A stretch of 64,000 nucleotides of DNA, taken from a virus. Positions 14,101 to 25,900 of the stretch are shown here, piece after piece (positions within the stretch are counted from its first letter, which is position 1; each line of letters begins with the position of its first letter). The stretch is from the IMG/VR virus record IMGVR_UViG_3300027833_000039, positions 1-64,000 of that record. One strand, given 5' to 3'. Position numbers and translations under genes: made by a program. Under the pieces are notes generated by a model. It searched no databases. It was not told the DNA's origin and worked only from the letters and a program-made list of their open reading frames with translations.

Positions 14101-16932
14101 TTTTTGATTTTGTGCTTTTCTTATCTTATCCATTGTTGCCAACAAGATATCAGGAGAAGTAGCCATATCCTTCGTTTGATATTCTGTATCACTTATATCT
14201 GCAGCTTTTTCCATTAAAAGCTCTAGATCTTTTTCAGTAAACAAACTATTTTTTCCTCCAAAATCATTACTTGATTTTAACCTAACCATTTCTTTTACAT
14301 AGTCTTTTAATGCAGTACCTACTATTCCTCCTGTGTCAGTACCAGCACCACTAAGTAAATTAAATTGTTGTTGTAATGCTAAGATTAGATTCTTTTGAGA
14401 TTTGTTTAACCCTTTTAAATCATTAAGTATAAATAAACCTTCAAATGTCTTCATGTACTTATCAAAGTTCAATACATAAGAAACATACTCTGGGGAGTTT
14501 ATATTTTTAGGATCATCAATGTAATTTCTAAAATCTTTTACTTGTGCTAATGCATCTAATAATACTTCAGATAAAGCTGTGGATTGACCTTTCACACCTC
14601 CAGCCATAGCTAAATTTATATATGCTATTGTTTTAGATATTTGATCAATCTCATTCTCTCTTGTTGATTCCATATATATATTGGACTTCAACAAAGGAAT
14701 CATATCTCTTTTTTCAATAAGAGCTTTTTGATATGTATCTAATAAACCTGCGGCTGCATTATATTCATCATAATTTTCTGCTGCCTTTTTATCTGCTTCA
14801 GTAGTTTCATCTACTTGGTCTTTACCATTCCATATTTTATTATATGATCCTTCCTGTTCTTGTTCTAACTTACTTTTTTGATAAGAAGTTATTGCTTCTG
14901 GTACAAGTGCATCAACTAAATTAAGGTTCTGACTTATTGGATGAGGAACCCATCTATCAAAGTTTATTGAACCATCAAATACTTGATCAACTCCCGTGCC
15001 TTCTATACCTACTTTAAAATGTATTGTAGATGTTGCCCATTCATCATAAGATACTTCGTACCCCATGTTTTCTGCCATTCTTCTATAAACATTTACCTGT
15101 AAATTATGCTGTTGTTCTGTAGAAAGTTCAGTAGATAACCCTTGCTGTTTTAAAACACTATCATTTTCTAAAGCATAGAATCTCTCTTTATACTGATTTC
15201 CTAAACGTTTTCCTTTTTTATCATTAAGTGGAACCTCTTTGCTTAGTTCATTCTTTGTAGTCTTAAGATCCATGATATTAACTCTACCATGTTGATCTAT
15301 AATAAATACATCTGCTGTACCTGCCATCTTAGATGCTTCATCAAACAAAACAACTTGAGATAAAACAATTGCTCCTTTCATTTTTAGACTATCCATAATA
15401 CTACCTAAAGTATCATATGTGTCTTTGGCTGCCTCTTTAGATATATTATTTGTTTCTAATGCAGCATATGAATCTTCAAAAGAAAGATTTGCAATAACAC
15501 CATCTAATAATGTATCTACTTCATTACCAATGTCTAAATTTATTTGATGGGCAATTTGTTTATCCTTTGAAAGCTTTCCTTTTATTGCTGTAGTTACTGA
15601 TGTATATACTTTTTCAGAATCATTAGAGTTTATATATGTATGATCTTCTTTATTAAGTGTAACAATAGAATCTCCTTCAGCTGCATCCTTTACTGATGCT
15701 GAGAGAGAGTCAATCATACCTGAGTTCTCAGCCAGTGCTACATTAAACAGCTGCATTATAATAGGCTTCTGTGTATCATTAGCTCTTTCTAATGCATCTT
15801 TAACTTGTATTAATTTAGCTGGAGATAAACTATATCTAAGTTTACCATCCACTCTTTTTTCTAATTTAAACTGTATGCCTTCTGTATTAAGTAATTTAGC
15901 TACATCACTAAGTGTTGTACCTGGCTTAATAGCTGATACCGGAAGTTCTCTTCCAGTAATGTATTTGTTTAAGTTTTCTATTACACCTTTAAACCATTCA
16001 ATAACCTCTTTAACTTTTGCTAAGAAGTTTTTTGTTGGTGTAGTTTCATATTCTTTTTTGAAGTGTCTTGATAATGCTTGCGTTACAATTTCAAGATCTC
16101 TTTCAGTATCACTGAAATTTCTTGTACTGCTGTTGTAAGCATCTTCAATTTGTGCGGTTAACTCAGGAAAATTCTTAACTGCTTCATCAAGTAGTGAATT
16201 AAACAGTTCTTCATTATCCATCTTTATTGCATCTATAAAAGGATGCAACATTTCTTCAATGGCTATTTCATCTGTAACTCTACCTTTTATTAGATAAGCT
16301 ACACCATCCATATAAAAAGAATTTATTTCATTGAAAGCAACATTGTTAGTTTTAGTTTTTGGTAATGATTCATACATTACTTTAGCTTGAGCAACAGACA
16401 ACATTTTAACTTGTACCTGCGGAAACATTCTCTTAAGATGCATGACCACAGCTCTGGATCTGTTAGTATCCCAAGACCTTGATTTTTCTAGTATATCTCT
16501 AGCTGAAAATATATCATTATTAGCTTCTATTCTATAACTCTTCGGTGTTCTTGTTACAGAGAAGGATTCTCTTGGTATATTATTAATGTCTAAATATCTG
16601 TAAAATCTTTTTAGATTACTTTCTAAAAAGGCTTCATCATATGATTGAGTATTAGGATTAGAATTATTAATTAAAAACTGACCAGCTAAATTACTTCCTA
16701 TTCTTTCTCTTCTTAAATTGTCAAGAACACTTTCACCAAAAGCTTTAGTCTTTAGTGAAAATGCAATGTTTTGATCCTTAACCATTGTCTGAGCTTGGAC
16801 AACACTAGGAAACACATCAGAATCATTAACACGTTGCCAGTCATTAATAACTTTAGACGTTTTGATATCAGAACCATATTCATCCTTTAATGCTTGGTAT
16901 CCCGGATCATTTCTATTGTAACATTTAGCCAT
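11149..16932 (-). CDS. Giant cargo protein with PD-(D/E)XK nuclease domain (1,927 residues)
   Basis: A very large protein following the RNA polymerase gene by 15 bases. A RecB/Cas4-type PD-(D/E)XK nuclease domain lies around residues 430-625: GTADVF with D541, MDLKTTK with D555 and K557, and a helix QQHNLQVNVYRRMA that supplies the usual Gln/Tyr motif. Near residue 226 is EEMLHPF, which resembles a zinc-protease helix but lacks the first His of HExxH. The central 1,000 residues are helical and charged. One hydrophobic segment is near residue 1780 (IMFSVMFISLLFDDIL), followed by an acidic DDDDSD. In crAss-like phages giant proteins beside the polymerase are packaged and ejected, so a nuclease entering with the DNA is the likely reading. 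Nuclease family is well supported; location and target are inferred. Confidence 0.75.
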   Translation of the reverse strand: MAKCYNRNDPGYQALKDEYGSDIKTSKVINDWQRVNDSDVFPSVVQAQTMVKDQNIAFSLKTKAFGESVLDNLRRERIGSNLAGQFLINNSNPNTQSYDEAFLESNLKRFYRYLDINNIPRESFSVTRTPKSYRIEANNDIFSARDILEKSRSWDTNRSRAVVMHLKRMFPQVQVKMLSVAQAKVMYESLPKTKTNNVAFNEINSFYMDGVAYLIKGRVTDEIAIEEMLHPFIDAIKMDNEELFNSLLDEAVKNFPELTAQIEDAYNSSTRNFSDTERDLEIVTQALSRHFKKEYETTPTKNFLAKVKEVIEWFKGVIENLNKYITGRELPVSAIKPGTTLSDVAKLLNTEGIQFKLEKRVDGKLRYSLSPAKLIQVKDALERANDTQKPIIMQLFNVALAENSGMIDSLSASVKDAAEGDSIVTLNKEDHTYINSNDSEKVYTSVTTAIKGKLSKDKQIAHQINLDIGNEVDTLLDGVIANLSFEDSYAALETNNISKEAAKDTYDTLGSIMDSLKMKGAIVLSQVVLFDEASKMAGTADVFIIDQHGRVNIMDLKTTKNELSKEVPLNDKKGKRLGNQYKERFYALENDSVLKQQGLSTELSTEQQHNLQVNVYRRMAENMGYEVSYDEWATSTIHFKVGIEGTGVDQVFDGSINFDRWVPHPISQNLNLVDALVPEAITSYQKSKLEQEQEGSYNKIWNGKDQVDETTEADKKAAENYDEYNAAAGLLDTYQKALIEKRDMIPLLKSNIYMESTRENEIDQISKTIAYINLAMAGGVKGQSTALSEVLLDALAQVKDFRNYIDDPKNINSPEYVSYVLNFDKYMKTFEGLFILNDLKGLNKSQKNLILALQQQFNLLSGAGTDTGGIVGTALKDYVKEMVRLKSSNDFGGKNSLFTEKDLELLMEKAADISDTEYQTKDMATSPDILLATMDKIRKAQNQKLLDLVAQRETVIRAAGQKLAKLSPELKLDKLYDFMLEFDADGTFNGRYVTKVGEQYWAIQNSLRSELYDNEGTPYQYRPVYDLEKASAEDIEYNKDLAAKKKAYGDFYMAEGKRDDGSLRPSGQYHKYTQKFIDIRNQYEVWRPGAESNTRGSWEKKKNVSDGEYAAYVARYYEPIEYTRAVRVKGVATGQIIEDRQDMMVPKVEFREILLTTLDGRNMANPKYDAIMSGTDAKSVAQREFYNLYVDMYEKDLLKKIPIGQASNMLGRVPLVQNKLMSEVKDNGTLFTKLYASMSESKAWNMFQQTSTQKNVILDNEGYIIDQMPIYYTGRPKLDTDMADLQKEIDLLQSKYKKNEIQDQRYKKEIAVLNGKMVRLRATPSRGQVSTDMASSLLMFSAMAQNYETMGAVDDTLKAFVKVIEQRTYTPAPGMRLNLTAKIKDKVVENLGTKANTSTQEKNVVRRAKKFMSMIHYDNENITKGTVDKIANGLIQLSSLSYVAFNPFGNFNNYLIGRINNNIESIGGRFYSQKSFKRATWEFNKRAIPGLVQRTAHGGAEDLLDVVTLGIIPGLAKADYNKKMPNSKYEAFVDMFRMMDSMSDIREQSRATDDGKSWFDRATEWGYIMQDAAEYNSQTKVGMAILMDTMLKNSKTGEQLSFYDAFEYDATTNGNKIKDGFDTVIKRNGQELAYTDDVRYEIRNEIREVNKQIHGNYAKEDRIVMQSHTLGALAIQFKKWLAPALRARYQREYFDQNLGWMEGRYRSALSFLNFARKELAQGKMNFRTMGKEYLDQQVQEYTTQKFGEQGARDYGQGGNIDQRAKNRLFGFYRSMGDLGIMFSVMFISLLFDDILSGDDDDSDTEKRFKNLTRYQADRVYKELVLFMPSFAGFEQVEQMFNSPIAASRSVSEMSEFFEMLFIGGFKHSMAKVTGNEEAFYANSNYVYQRGNRKGELKLYKNFKDVFPIVYSIQKWDSYLKNSDFYIK

Positions 16933-16947
16933 TTGATTATTCTTTAA

Positions 16948-19900
16948 TTATATGAGACATTTAAGTCTTTCAATTATATCTTGTTCTCCTTGTTCTGTTT
17001 GTGAAAATAAATCACCATATAAAGCTATTGCATCATCAAGTGTTTTTATATTTTCTCCAGAAAGCTTTTCTAAAGCAGCACTATTACCTTCTACATTTGC
17101 ATCCCACCATTCTACTAAACTTGAAGCTTCTGAAATTTCTTCTGAAGAAAAAAGATCAAGTTCTAGTTTCTCTTGCTCTTGTTGTTGTGCCTCTGTTGCT
17201 TCTGGTATGCTCATATCTGTATCTTCTATGATAGCATTTCCTGTCTCATCAAATATAAGACTATCTGAGTTCTTAGACAACTCAGCCATTATTTGTGCCA
17301 TGTCAGCTATATTTGTTTCTGCTGCATCTACATCCGCTTTAACTGTTACAGAGTCTGTAGTTTGATTTACTATTGCTGACTCAGAGTTCAGTACTTCATT
17401 AACGTCTTGTATGGCACCTTGATTGGTGTCAACAGGATATTCAACCTCACTAGTTTGTTGTTGTTTAGCTTTAGCTATTAGTTTCTCGTATTTAGTAATA
17501 ATCTTTTCAGCATTTAATTCTGATAAATTATCAGGAAGTCCAGAAAGACCTTCTGATTCAGATAATAAAGCCCCCTTATGTTCTAGAAAGATACTTTCAC
17601 TAACAGAAGATAAAATATTAGTAATTTCTTTTTTTGTTAGCTCAGGAAAGTTAAAAATAACTGCTTCTTCTAACTTATTACTTTTTAAGTTAAGTTTTGA
17701 TATTTCAGAAGGGCTCCATTCATCTAAATCTACATACGCATTACTTCCTGGATTTACATCATAAAGATTGTTGATCATAAACTCAATAACCTCATTTCCT
17801 TTATACTTTTCTAATAGTTCTGCTTTAGAATTTTGTAATGTGCCAAATTTATTAGAAACCTTTGTTTTTAAATCCTGAAATTTTAACTTATTATTAGCCA
17901 ATAACTCCTTATCTCTTTCTGCCTCTAATCTTTTAATCTCAGCTTCAACCTCACTAGTTTGTTGTGTTGGTTGTTCTTGTTGTGCAGCTCTATCTTGAGG
18001 TAAACTATTTTGTGTAGTCCCTCTTCCAACTTTTCTTGCTTGCTCATAAGTTAATCTTGGTCCTCCTACAAAACCACCACCAAACTGCTGGTTAGATCCC
18101 ATTGATGAAACCTGAGAGTATTCAGTAACTTTAGAGCTAGCGTCATCTTTTGCAAGCAGTCTAAACAATTTATAAGTATCTTTACCTTGTATTTCTGTTT
18201 TGACTCTTACAAATTCTTTTGCATTCACATGATCAAAACTTTCAGTTGTAATAGTAAGTGTATTAGGTGTAGAAATAGGATCAAATTTAACACCATCATC
18301 TAAATTACTAGCTTCATACGTGAAGAGCAATGGACCAACAATATTAGATTGTAAGTATCCATATTTAAATTCTTTCATTACATCTTCCTTAGATATACCA
18401 AAGACACTTTCAAATTCTACTTGTCCTTTAAGTGCACTCTCTACAGCACCAACATTCTTAAGATATTTATTCATGATAAAAGGACTCATTGCACTCATAA
18501 GACTTCCGTACTTAAGTTGCAATCCATCTTTAACCATCATGTAGTGTAGAATATCTTCTGCTACTGCCCTTGTGTCAAGTGAACCATATAGTTTTGCAAA
18601 TGATGTTTGCAAATCAATTTTATTAGCTTTATTTAATCTTCTCCATGTATCTGCCTTTACAATATTTAATCCTGTATTATTACCATCAGCCCCAGCATAC
18701 TGTGTACCTATAAAATTATCTAAGAAATAATTAGGCTCTGCACCTTCTTTGGCTCTTTTAAATTGCAGGTCCTCAATTGTTTTTATCAATGATAAGTTTG
18801 TGACACCTACAACATTTGGATAGAGTAAAGTATTCTCTACAGAAGAATTACCAGAACTATTATTAAGAAGATGTTGATATGACTTTATTGTTAAGTAAGA
18901 TAACAAGTCTTGTTCAACACCGTTTTTTGTTTTGTTATCAAACCCTTTAGAGTCAGTATTCATTTCTTTATAAGTAGGCTTCAAAATATCATTGAAGTCT
19001 TGACTCATAGTTAGAATAGTGTTAGGTAAAAGATCATTATGTATTTGACCAAATATCTGCAAGTATTTACTTTGCCAAGTCTTACTACTCTTTCCATATA
19101 TAGGTCTAACATCCATAGGCGCATCTTTATCAAACAAAGAAGTGATGGTTTCAATATCATCTTTCATCTCTGGTATAGAGCTTGGTAAACCTTGTGTAAG
19201 ACTTGTTATTTTATTTATCTTAACTGTAAAATCTGCAACCTTATTAAATCTATCAAGTAAAAATAATATTTGCAGTCTTTCATTAGGTGTTAAATCTTCT
19301 GTGCTGTCTACTGCTGATTCTAAAAATTCATCAGTTAGTTTTACAAATGGAGGTTTATTACCAGTTTTTTCTTTTTGTTGTTGAGCTAATGCAGCTACTG
19401 AGTTTATACGGTTTGCTAATAATTTATTAAAGCCAGCATCAAATTGATCATCTTTGTTTAATGCTTGATCATAAAGATCTCTTACTTCAGCTGAATTTAT
19501 TAAAAGAATTGCCGTTCTTAAAGGCACCCCTAAAGATACCATATTACCAACAAGCCCAACAGCTTTTATATTAAGACCAAATTTTGCTATTAAACGTTCT
19601 TTTGCATTATCAGTCTCCATTGTAACTAGAGTAGAAATAATATCTTGTATTCTATCTCCGTTTATTTTGTCCTTAGTAAAGCCATCATATGTATTACCAT
19701 TAAATTTAATAGGCCTATCTAATTTAATATTATACTCACGTAGTAAACTCAATGCTAAATTAGGCTTAACAATAGCGCCAATTGCAGCACCTTTATTTGC
19801 TTCAAAAGCTTTTATCATACCATGAAGTGTGTCAATATCTACATCAGAATCCTTTCTACTTGCAAATAATTCTACTCCCTCAAGATTAGAAAGCTCATTA

Positions 19901-22900
19901 AATAATTCTTCTAGCATTTTTAAGTCAGCTGCTTGATAAGCTATAGGTAAATCTGACTTACGTTCTCCGTTATCTTGATCAATAGACTTTAATGATTTAC
20001 CAGTTACACCAGTATTACCAGCTAGAGTATATCTATAGTCTAAAATATTATTGTTTAATACTGCTTCATTTGGTGACCCGTGTTTTTTAATGTATGATTT
20101 AAATTGTGCCTGAGTAACAGGTAAACCCAATATCAACATTGCTCTAAGAGCTTCTTCACTAATCTTGTTTACACCTTGATCATCAGTGACCCTAGTCTGT
20201 TCTGCATCACTTAAAGCGTTATCTCTTCTTATAGCAAGTGTTTTATCTTTATATAATGAAGATGCTGTACTAAATATGTTATTTGGTTCAGATGATTTTA
20301 AGTTCATGTATTTCACATACTCAAAATAACTATTCCCGTCTCCGTAAGCTTTAAAGTTTTTATTACTATCTAAGTAGTATTCTTTCATTAATGCATAAAC
20401 CTTATCAATATCAAAATCTGCTCCTGATATTTCTACAAGTTCTTTAGGGAATATAGCTGTAGAACCATAATACACAGGCATAAAATCAACAACTCTAATA
20501 TTTACAGCAGAGTGTTTATCTTGTGTAGGTATACGTACTCCAAACATTTTGGCTATCACATCTGGTATAAGAGCATCCTTATTTTCTTGAATGAGTTCCA
20601 TTACATCTCTAGACATAGGAGGCATAATAGTTTCACTATATCTTACTCCTGTTGGCTCACCATTTTTAACATCATTGTTTTTATATTCCATCACCCCAGT
20701 TCTAAGTACATCTAGAACAAGAACTCCGTCATGCTTACCATCAACAAGGTTATTTATATCTTCTAGGCTTTCTCCAGAATAAGAACTTTCTCTTACTACT
20801 TCAGACCTACTTGGCATACCATTTTCCATTTCATAGACACGTCTATAAATTTTATGACCAAATGAAGATAATAAAGCAACTGATGTTCCAGGCACCTTTT
20901 CTCTTATTGTACCTTTACTGAAGTATGTCAAGAACATTTGTTCAAACTTCTTAGCAGTAATTGGACTATTTAAATTATACTTTTGAACTCCATCTTCAAC
21001 AGCAAAAAATTCAAGTAAGTTTGATGCTGCTCCTGATGCCATCAATCCTTTTTGTGCTTCTAATAAAAATGCAGCAAGGTTAGGCGTTATGGCACCTTTT
21101 TGTTTAGATATTTCAAACTCATCAAGAGCTGTGTCAAAACTAAATATTAAGTTCCTTTTATTCTTATACTTTAGGATTACCCTTTGTCCAACTGCATTAT
21201 TGTATGCGTCTCTGACATCACCAACTGTTTTAAGTTCAGGGCTTCCTTCTATAAATATCTCTGTAGAACCATCTTGTTCACCGGTTATAAGCTCTTTGAT
21301 CTGATTCATATCAGTTACTATAAGCTTATTAGATGGGTTAACAACCTGAAGACCTAGATATGAAGTATCTAAATTTATAGATGTTAAATTTTGTGTTGTA
21401 TCAAATACACCTGACTGAAGTGGGTTTATACCTTGCTTCAACATTTTTATTGCTGAAACTGGTGCCGCCATAGCAAAGTTTTGATTTGCTTCTTCATTAG
21501 CTTCCATTTGTTCACGCAAATAATGAAGCTGCTGCATATTAGGTTTGGCTTCCCATATACCGGTTTCTTTATTTCTATTAGATGTATACTCTTTAGTTAA
21601 TACAGTAACAGACATTTTTAAAGCTGTCTTACCATCCATGTATACAAACTTCTTAGAGTTTATAAAGTCTTGTTTTTTTGCTAAATTAATTGAGTCATTT
21701 TGAGATCCCCATGCTCTGTCTGCATTAATGGTTTGACCCATATCAATATCATTCAACATACTTGCCATTGCAGGACTTAACCTTCCAAATGCAAATGTTG
21801 AATAGCGTATACCTTTAGAAGTAATATAAACTTGTGCATCAGCTAATTCAATATCATTTCCTGTAAAATCAGACTTTGCTGTTGGATCCTGGAATGGATA
21901 TAAATCAAAGTTAGTACTGGCATGTGTTATTCCTTTACTTGGATCAGTGACTTGGCTATATGCACTATAGTATGCTGCATTTTGTAGCTTGGCTCTTTTA
22001 ACTTTATCAACCATATCTTTTAAAGAAACAGCTTGATCACCAAGTAATAAATCATTTATTGACTTAGAGTTGATGTAGTTATTAAAAAATATTTGCTTTA
22101 AGTTGTATGCAGCGTCATTTGTAAGGTTTAGTTTAAGTTGTGATAATTCAACAGCAGTTCTTGAAACACCTGATGCAATAGTCAACCCTTGCAATACTTG
22201 AGTAGATAAATTATCTTTTGCTTTTAAAGATGTGATTACATCATTAAAGTCTTTAAAACTATCTTCTAAGCTATTGTTAACTTCAGACCTGATAGATGAG
22301 TTAGTTACTCCAACAGCCAATGAAACAGCTTCTTTAAATGAAACAGTTTCACCCAGTTTAGCTTTGTCTAAAACTACTTTTAGCAATGCTTGCTTAGTTG
22401 TTTCAGAAAGTAGAAGACCGTTATTAGTAAATTTAAAAGCTCTTCCTTTATCAGCCCTATCACTTTTTTCATTATTAAACCCTTCAATATTACCTGGCTC
22501 AGTTTCAAATGCTAATGTTTCTCTGCTTATTCTATCAAACTCTGCTTCTATACTATCTATAAATACATTTATAGCTTGAGGCGTAAGAACAACATTACCA
22601 TTAACGTTTGTCACTGCTTTTATTACAGGTAAAGAAACAAGGTCTCCTGTATTTGCTGCTTCCATTACTCTTAAAAATACTGGAGCCATAGCAATTTCTT
22701 GTGCTCCCTGACCAATTACAGTTTCAACCTTACCTGTTCTTCTGTTAAAGTTTGATACATAATTATTTATTAGGGCTATTGCAAACTCTTGTGGGGTAAA
22801 TTCCCCAAAGCTTTGAGTTGATTTATTCTTTGATACAGATTCATTTAATATATCTTCACTTGCTTGATCAGCTGCACTATTAGAAATCTGCTCTTTAATT

Positions 22901-25900
22901 TTACTACCAGCAACTCTTATTACCTTAAGTCTATTTGTATTAGATAGATTTAAAAAAGCTTCATTTTTAAGCAAATAATTATTTGATAAAAACTCATCAT
23001 TGCTTAACTCATCAATTTTTGATTTGTTATTTAATGCGGCAACACTCTTTAAATGATATGTAGGCAATTGATGTGCATATACTATATCACCATTTGGATT
23101 TATAAATGTAGATGAACCAATAGATTCATCAAATGCAGCATTGGAAAGACTTAATTTAGTAAGTCTTGATGCCATACCATCTTCTTTAGTAGAGAATAGA
23201 TCAGCTTTTTTATCCAACCCATCATATAGTTGATCTAGCAAACTGTTTGTAATGCCATCCTCTGTATATCCATCAGCTAATGCTTTTAACTCAGGGCTAT
23301 TTTTTAGATCTTCTTCAGTTTTACTTTTAGCAATACTATAAGCAATATAATTAGGACTTAATCTAATACCTATTAGTTCAAACATCTTTTGAGAAAATTC
23401 TCTTGACATTTGATATACCATAGATGTATCTTCTGGATATGATGTCATAACTTCCTTCATATCCTTTGTTAATCTTAGAAAGTCTTTTACTCTGTTTGGA
23501 TTAGCTGTAGCAAGTTTCTTTTTTGTTATGTATGCTTGGGCCCATTCATCTAGTTGAGCATTAATATCATCACGCTCAGAGGCAGTATATATTAATAAGT
23601 TTCCATTTGAATCTCTCTCATTAAATATATAATCAACCTTATAGTTTTCAAACCCTTTTAATATTGATATCAGTAAAGAACCATCTTTAACATCTCTGAA
23701 AGGTTCAGTAGAAGTTAATGCTTCTATTGTTAAACCAGTATCATTAAATAATTTATCTACAACTGCTTTACCTTGTGGGTTTAATCTAGAATATGAATAC
23801 ATTCTTTTAAGCATAACCACAGGATCACTTTCATTTGAAACTGATTTTAATATAGAAGTGTATGCCTCTAGAAACTTAACCGGTACTATTAAAGGTTCTC
23901 CCTCCGTTAACTCTGTCTTTCCAAAAAAGTCAGTGTCAACCATAGTTGTAGTTGCTATATAAGATCTAACTTTATATGACAAAGAATTAAAACCACCTAT
24001 CTCAGCTGCGTCTTTATTAAAATCACTTGTACTTCTTACACCTGATGTTTCCTCAACGTTTTCTATTTTTAATTGATTAGCCTGATCCATATCAGAAATA
24101 ACATTAACCAAACCAAAAACTTCTTTTTTAATATCTTCTGGGTAATTTATAAATGCCATATCTATCTGTTCAAGATATAGTTTTTTGGCACCAGAAAATC
24201 CTTTATTAGCTTCTCCTTCCGGATCAAGCATTGTCATAAAGTCTGCTTCTAGTTCATTATATATTTCAGTAGGGTTATATGACTTTTCAGTTAATGAAAG
24301 TTCATTTACTCTTGTTATAAACATACCCGCCATTGATCTAATCAAAGGGTCTATTACATCTGAGTCAACATATAATTCACCTGATGGCTCACCTGCATCA
24401 ACTACTTTAGAAGCTGTATCATATCTCACTAATGCATTAGCAATACTTAATGACCCACCTAATGAGTCTTCTAATTGAGTAAATTCATTAAGTTGTACAG
24501 GTGCATTTTTAAATTTACCAGCATCTATGTTTTCATATAATGTAAGTAACTCTACAGAAGAGTACTTAGAGAAAACACCTTTAATCCATTCTATTAACTT
24601 AGTAAAGAATGATTTTATCTCAGTATTAGTTTTAGAAGATCTTGGGTTCTTTTTAAATGCCTCAAACTCATCCGCTAAATATTCTTCAGCAAATTCATTT
24701 TCTAATTCAACATCAGTCATTTCCTGATATTGCTCAGCTGAATTTCTAAATCTTTGTAATTCACTCTTATATTTAGATCCGTACTTTGCTTTTACTTCTG
24801 CTTTTGCAATGCTTCTATATTTATTAATTTGTTCTTGGGTAAGAACAGTTCTAAAAATACTGTGAAACGCTTCATGATACTTGTATGGGCTAAGTGGACT
24901 TGTATATATAATACCTCTTACATCTACACCATTAGCTATCCTATCTAAATTCAAAACAAATGCACCTACTCTTTCATATCCGTTAGAAACACCATTATCA
25001 GCAAGAACTATTAAATCCTCTACACCAATAATATCCGGCAGGTTTTCACTTGCCCAATCTAAAAATTCATTATAGTCTTCTACACGTTCAGTCTCTGATG
25101 TAGCTTGTACTAATTTGTTAGCACCACGCTCTAATTTTTTTCTTTTAGCTAATAGATCTTGATACTCTTTACTTCCTCTAATAGCTTTTACTTTATCTTT
25201 TTTAGTAGTTAGACCTTCTTCTAACTTTTCTTTTAGAGCTATTAGTTCATCTTTAATAGTTTCAAGTTTTGTTTTTCCTGTAGGCTTTTCAATAGCCAAT
25301 GCACCAGGTCCTCCTTGAACTGCAACAGCATAAGTAACTGATTGACGGAAGACATCATTTTTCATTAACTCTTGTTCACGTGGACTTAGCTCAACACCTC
25401 TCAGTATTGCATTTACAATATGATCAAGATTTTTTTGATAGTCTCCAAAGTTATTACTATCAACTCTGCCAACCATTTCTTCAAATTCAGCATCTTCCAT
25501 ATCAGATACAGACTCATCAGCTTCTTCAGCTGTAGGTCTATCTCTACCCATTGCTGATTCCAACTCTATCTCATCACTTCTACTTGCATTAGGTATGTAC
25601 GCTATATCACGTGATAGTTGTATAGCATCTGACTCAGCTGAAACTTCTATTGTTTGATTTTGTACTACTTCTGGTAATACTTCTGTAGTACTATTATCAT
25701 ATATTTCTTGAGGTGCAACACCTTGAGCAAAAGACTTTCTGAAGTTTTTATCTTTTAAATCTGCACTTAATTTTTCTACAGCCGGATTAGTATTATAATT
25801 TGTAAGTAAAGTTTGAATTACATCTTTAGCTGATAGATCTTCTGCATTAACTTCTTCAGGCTTTAAACCTTCGTTCATGCTTGTTTTACTGCCTTTATTA

